Positions 6,139 through 7,764 of a stretch of DNA of 7,764 bases are shown here, one piece after another. Each line of letters begins with the position of its first letter. Within the stretch, counting starts at the first letter, position 1. Under the pieces are notes generated by a model. It was not told the origin of the DNA, did no database searches, and worked only from the letters and a program-made list of their open reading frames with translations. The stretch spans positions 1-7,764 of the forward strand of contig JACRDR010000342.1 of NCBI GenBank assembly GCA_016212845.1. The letters run 5' to 3'. This stretch comes from Elusimicrobiota bacterium. GTDB taxonomy: Bacteria; Elusimicrobiota; Elusimicrobia; UBA1565; JACRDR01. Position numbers and translations under genes: made by a program.

Positions 6139-7025
6139 TGGAGGGCGCTCGGGCCGTGCATCCAGATCTTCGCCGTGTAGCCGCTCAGGAACGTGAAGGT
6201 GGGAACCTTCAAGAGCCAGCCGAGGTGCGCGGTCCCCGTCGCGTTGACGATCAGGAGCTCGCAGGCGCGCAGCGCTCCGGCGGTGGCCGCCAGGCTCATC
6301 GGGCCGACGACCGCCGCGCGGGGAGAGCTTCGCTCCGCGATCGCGCGCACCGGAGCTTCCTCGCCCGGACCCGCCAGGTAGACGGGCCTGGGTCCGCCGC
6401 GCGAAATCAGGCGCTGCGTCAGCGCGACGAAGTGGTCCTCGGGCCAGCGGTTGTCGAATTTCTTGAAGTTGCCCGGGTGGATCAGGGCGGCCGCCTCGCC
6501 GCCGGAGGCCCGCAGCACCGCCTCGCGTCCCGCGCTCAACTCGGCCGGGTCGAGCCGGAGCTCCGCGTCGGCCTCGGGCGCGTACGGCGCGCCGAGCGCC
6601 TTGGCGAGCAGGGCGTAGCGGTCGAGCATGTGGAGGTCGTCGGAGCAGGCCTCGGTGTGCGTGAAGGGGCCGTTGCCCTTGGACCGGTGGAACGCGAGCT
6701 TCACGCGGGCTCGCGCGAAGCGCGAGAGCGCGACGGACGTCTTGGAAAAGGAGCTGTTGAGGTCGATGAGCAGGTCGTAGCCGCCGGCCGCGAGTCTTGC
6801 CGCGGCGCGCACCGTGCCGAGCCCGCCGAGAGCCAGGGTCTCGTCCACCGCATTGCTGAGCTCCGCCGCTTCGCGTCCGCGCTCGCCCACGACCACGGTG
6901 ATCGTCGCGCCGGGAAAGCGGCGGCGCAGGCCGTTCAGGAAGGGGATCGTGATCAGAAAGTCGCCGAGGCGGCCGACCCAGATCACCGCGATTTTTCGGA
7001 CGCCTGCGAGGGCTCGGGGGTCCAA
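6021..7025 (-). CDS. Glycosyltransferase family 9 protein, ADP-heptose:LPS heptosyltransferase-like
   Basis: GT9 enzymes add heptose from ADP-heptose to the LPS inner core on the cytoplasmic side of the inner membrane. The 334 residues show the family layout: an N-terminal strand and loop KIAVIWVGRLGD (11-22) leading into T-I-P-F-L-N-G-L-R, Y83-DLLIDLN, the donor-site block HPGNFKKFDNRWP (183-195), G-P-M-S-L-A-A (241-247), N261-ATGTAHL (where many relatives have D-T-G-x-x-H) and a C-terminal W-E-S-C-R-D-I-P-V (304-312). The start is TTG at 7025, the only common start codon between an upstream in-frame stop and the first strand, with no Shine-Dalgarno visible. The final 39 codons overlap the GT4 gene antisense. 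The conserved Cys-x-x-I block lies in the overlap, so the GT9 frame there is under protein constraint. Heptose specificity is a family inference; other GT9 members use other donors. Confidence 0.88.
   Translation of the reverse strand: MDPRALAGVRKIAVIWVGRLGDFLITIPFLNGLRRRFPGATITVVVGERGREAAELSNAVDETLALGGLGTVRAAARLAAGGYDLLIDLNSSFSKTSVALSRFARARVKLAFHRSKGNGPFTHTEACSDDLHMLDRYALLAKALGAPYAPEADAELRLDPAELSAGREAVLRASGGEAAALIHPGNFKKFDNRWPEDHFVALTQRLISRGGPRPVYLAGPGEEAPVRAIAERSSPRAAVVGPMSLAATAGALRACELLIVNATGTAHLGWLLKVPTFTFLSGYTAKIWMHGPSALHHDVRSSSWESCRDIPVDSAWAALEPFLASLPRRAKTSA
6120..6154 (+). other. Possible hairpin spanning the GT4 stop codon
   Basis: GCTCGAGCGC (6120-6129) can pair with GCGCTCGGGC (6145-6154), with one G-U wobble (T6122 with G6152). 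The 15-base loop contains the GT4 stop TGA (6136-6138). No T-tract follows. It lies inside the GT9 coding sequence, and in such GC-rich DNA chance pairing is likely, so any role in ending the GT4 transcript is speculative. Confidence 0.2.
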
Positions 7026-7030
7026 GGCTC

Positions 7031-7759
7031 GTGATCGTACCAGATTTCAATAATCTCTGGCTCGCGGCCGGAACGGGCTTCTTTATGGGCCTGCGCCATG
7101 CGGCCGACGCCGACCACGTGATCGCGGTCTCGACGATCGTGTGCCGCGGCCGCAAGCTTTCCTCCGCGTGGCTCATCGGCGCGGCCTGGGGGCTCGGCCA
7201 CACCGCGACCCTGCTCGCCGCCGGTGTCGCCGTCCTCGCCTTGCAGAGCGCGATGCCGGACGGGCTGGCCGACGGGCTCGAGCGAGTCGTGGGCGCCATG
7301 CTCGTGGTTCTCGGGGCGCTCGCGTTCTCCGGCCGGAACGGGAACGTCCGCGAGCATACGCACCCGCACTCGCACGGCGAAGGACACGGGCATCACCTGG
7401 GCGAGCGCGCCGAGCACGCGCACGCCCATATGCACGTCCCGGAGATCGACGCGCTCGCTCGAGGCGAACGGCCCCGGCTCGGACGGAGCTTTCTGGTCGG
7501 CACGGTGCACGGGCTCGCGGGCTCCAGCGCGCTGAGCCTCGCCCTGCTCGCCGCGATGCCCAGCCTCGCCGCGGGCGCCGCCTACATCCTCGTCTTCGGC
7601 CTCGGCACGCTCGCGGGCATGGCGGCGCTCTCCACCGTGTTCTCGCTGTCCATCGCCCGCTTGTCGTCGGTGCATGCGATCGACCGCTGGCTCCGGCCGT
7701 CGATCGGCGCCTTCAGCGTCGCTTTCGGCCTCCTGCTGGCCCTCGGGATGGCTCCGTGA
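7031..7759 (+). CDS. UreH/NicO-type nickel/cobalt transporter with a His-rich loop
   Basis: This 242-residue integral membrane protein carries the nickel/cobalt permease signature H-x4-D-H as H23-AADA-D28-H29, preceded by G20-L-R and followed by V-I-A-V-S-T. It also has L-G-H-T-A-T (55-60) and the UreH-like block GTVHGLAGSSAL (157-168), with F-G-L-G-T-L-A-G-M further on. About six or seven hydrophobic segments are visible. Between them lies a His-rich loop (109-135) with 11 His in 27 residues, a common metal-binding insert in this superfamily. It would move Ni2+ or Co2+ across the inner membrane to supply a metalloenzyme; none is encoded in the window. The GTG at 7031 gives a normal first helix with the H-x4-D-H in place. 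A later ATG at 7086 would remove most of that helix and is less likely. An AAGG at 7024-7027 sits 3 bases before the start. Confidence 0.87.
   Translation: MIVPDFNNLWLAAGTGFFMGLRHAADADHVIAVSTIVCRGRKLSSAWLIGAAWGLGHTATLLAAGVAVLALQSAMPDGLADGLERVVGAMLVVLGALAFSGRNGNVREHTHPHSHGEGHGHHLGERAEHAHAHMHVPEIDALARGERPRLGRSFLVGTVHGLAGSSALSLALLAAMPSLAAGAAYILVFGLGTLAGMAALSTVFSLSIARLSSVHAIDRWLRPSIGAFSVAFGLLLALGMAP
7034..7042 (-). promoter_or_regulatory. Weak candidate extended -10 (TGG-TACGAT) for the GT9 gene
   Basis: On the - strand TACGAT (7039 to 7034) matches TATAAT at four of six positions and is preceded by TGG. Transcription would start near 7027, two bases before the TTG start at 7025. It lies within the first codons of the divergent transporter gene. 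No -35 box is apparent, so the call is tentative. Confidence 0.22.
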
Positions 7760-7764
7760 AGACC

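Noticed and set aside
5241..7034. 597-codon open frame on the + strand spanning the GT4 3' half and the whole GT9 gene
   Set aside because: It crosses two well-supported genes, is extremely rich in Arg, Gly and Ala, and shows no motif; a composition shadow.
7355..7435. CAC/GCAC-rich stretch that looks like a short tandem repeat
   Set aside because: It encodes the His-rich metal-binding loop of the transporter; the repetition follows from the amino-acid content and has no regular unit.

Overview
This is an ordinary-looking chromosomal segment of a GC-rich, didermal (LPS-type) bacterium. It has one partial gene and six complete genes, packed almost without gaps, and no RNA genes, insertion sequences, CRISPR arrays or phage genes that I can see. 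The LPS inference rests on a heptosyltransferase-like GT9 enzyme next to a core-type GT4 glycosyltransferase. The phylum cannot be fixed from this window. A membrane transporter fused behind a signal peptide and a long Ala/Pro/Thr-rich linker recalls proteins I associate with GC-rich Elusimicrobiota genomes, but that is recollection, not a computed assignment.

Region 1 (1-2343, + strand) is a tight operon-like run: the last 59 codons of a TPR-repeat protein, murC (UDP-MurNAc:L-alanine ligase) and rsmA/ksgA (16S rRNA adenine dimethyltransferase). Each junction is a 4-base start/stop overlap (ATGA, then GTGA), which suggests translational coupling. Region 2 (2340-4790, - strand) is an 816-residue major-facilitator-type membrane protein that converges on rsmA. 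The two stop codons overlap by 4 bases and lie in the loop of a 10-bp hairpin.

Region 3 (4791-4941) is the only real intergenic space, a 151-bp divergent promoter region. It carries a perfect TATAAT (extended -10) facing right, a TACAAT facing left, and three copies of TTGGGCC, two of them forming a dyad. Region 4 (4942-7025) holds a + strand GT4 glycosyltransferase and a - strand GT9 heptosyltransferase-like protein whose 3' ends overlap antisense by 118 bp. Both probably build surface glycan. Region 5 (7031-7759, + strand) is a UreH/NicO-type nickel/cobalt transporter with a His-rich loop. Its GTG start lies only 5 bases from the divergent TTG start of the GT9 gene.

I found no clearly novel multi-gene system. 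The points most worth a second look are the secreted-linker plus MFS architecture with its topological conflict, the long antisense overlap of the two glycosyltransferase genes, the hairpin built around the overlapping stops, the TTGGGCC repeats in the divergent promoter, and the very short predicted leaders.
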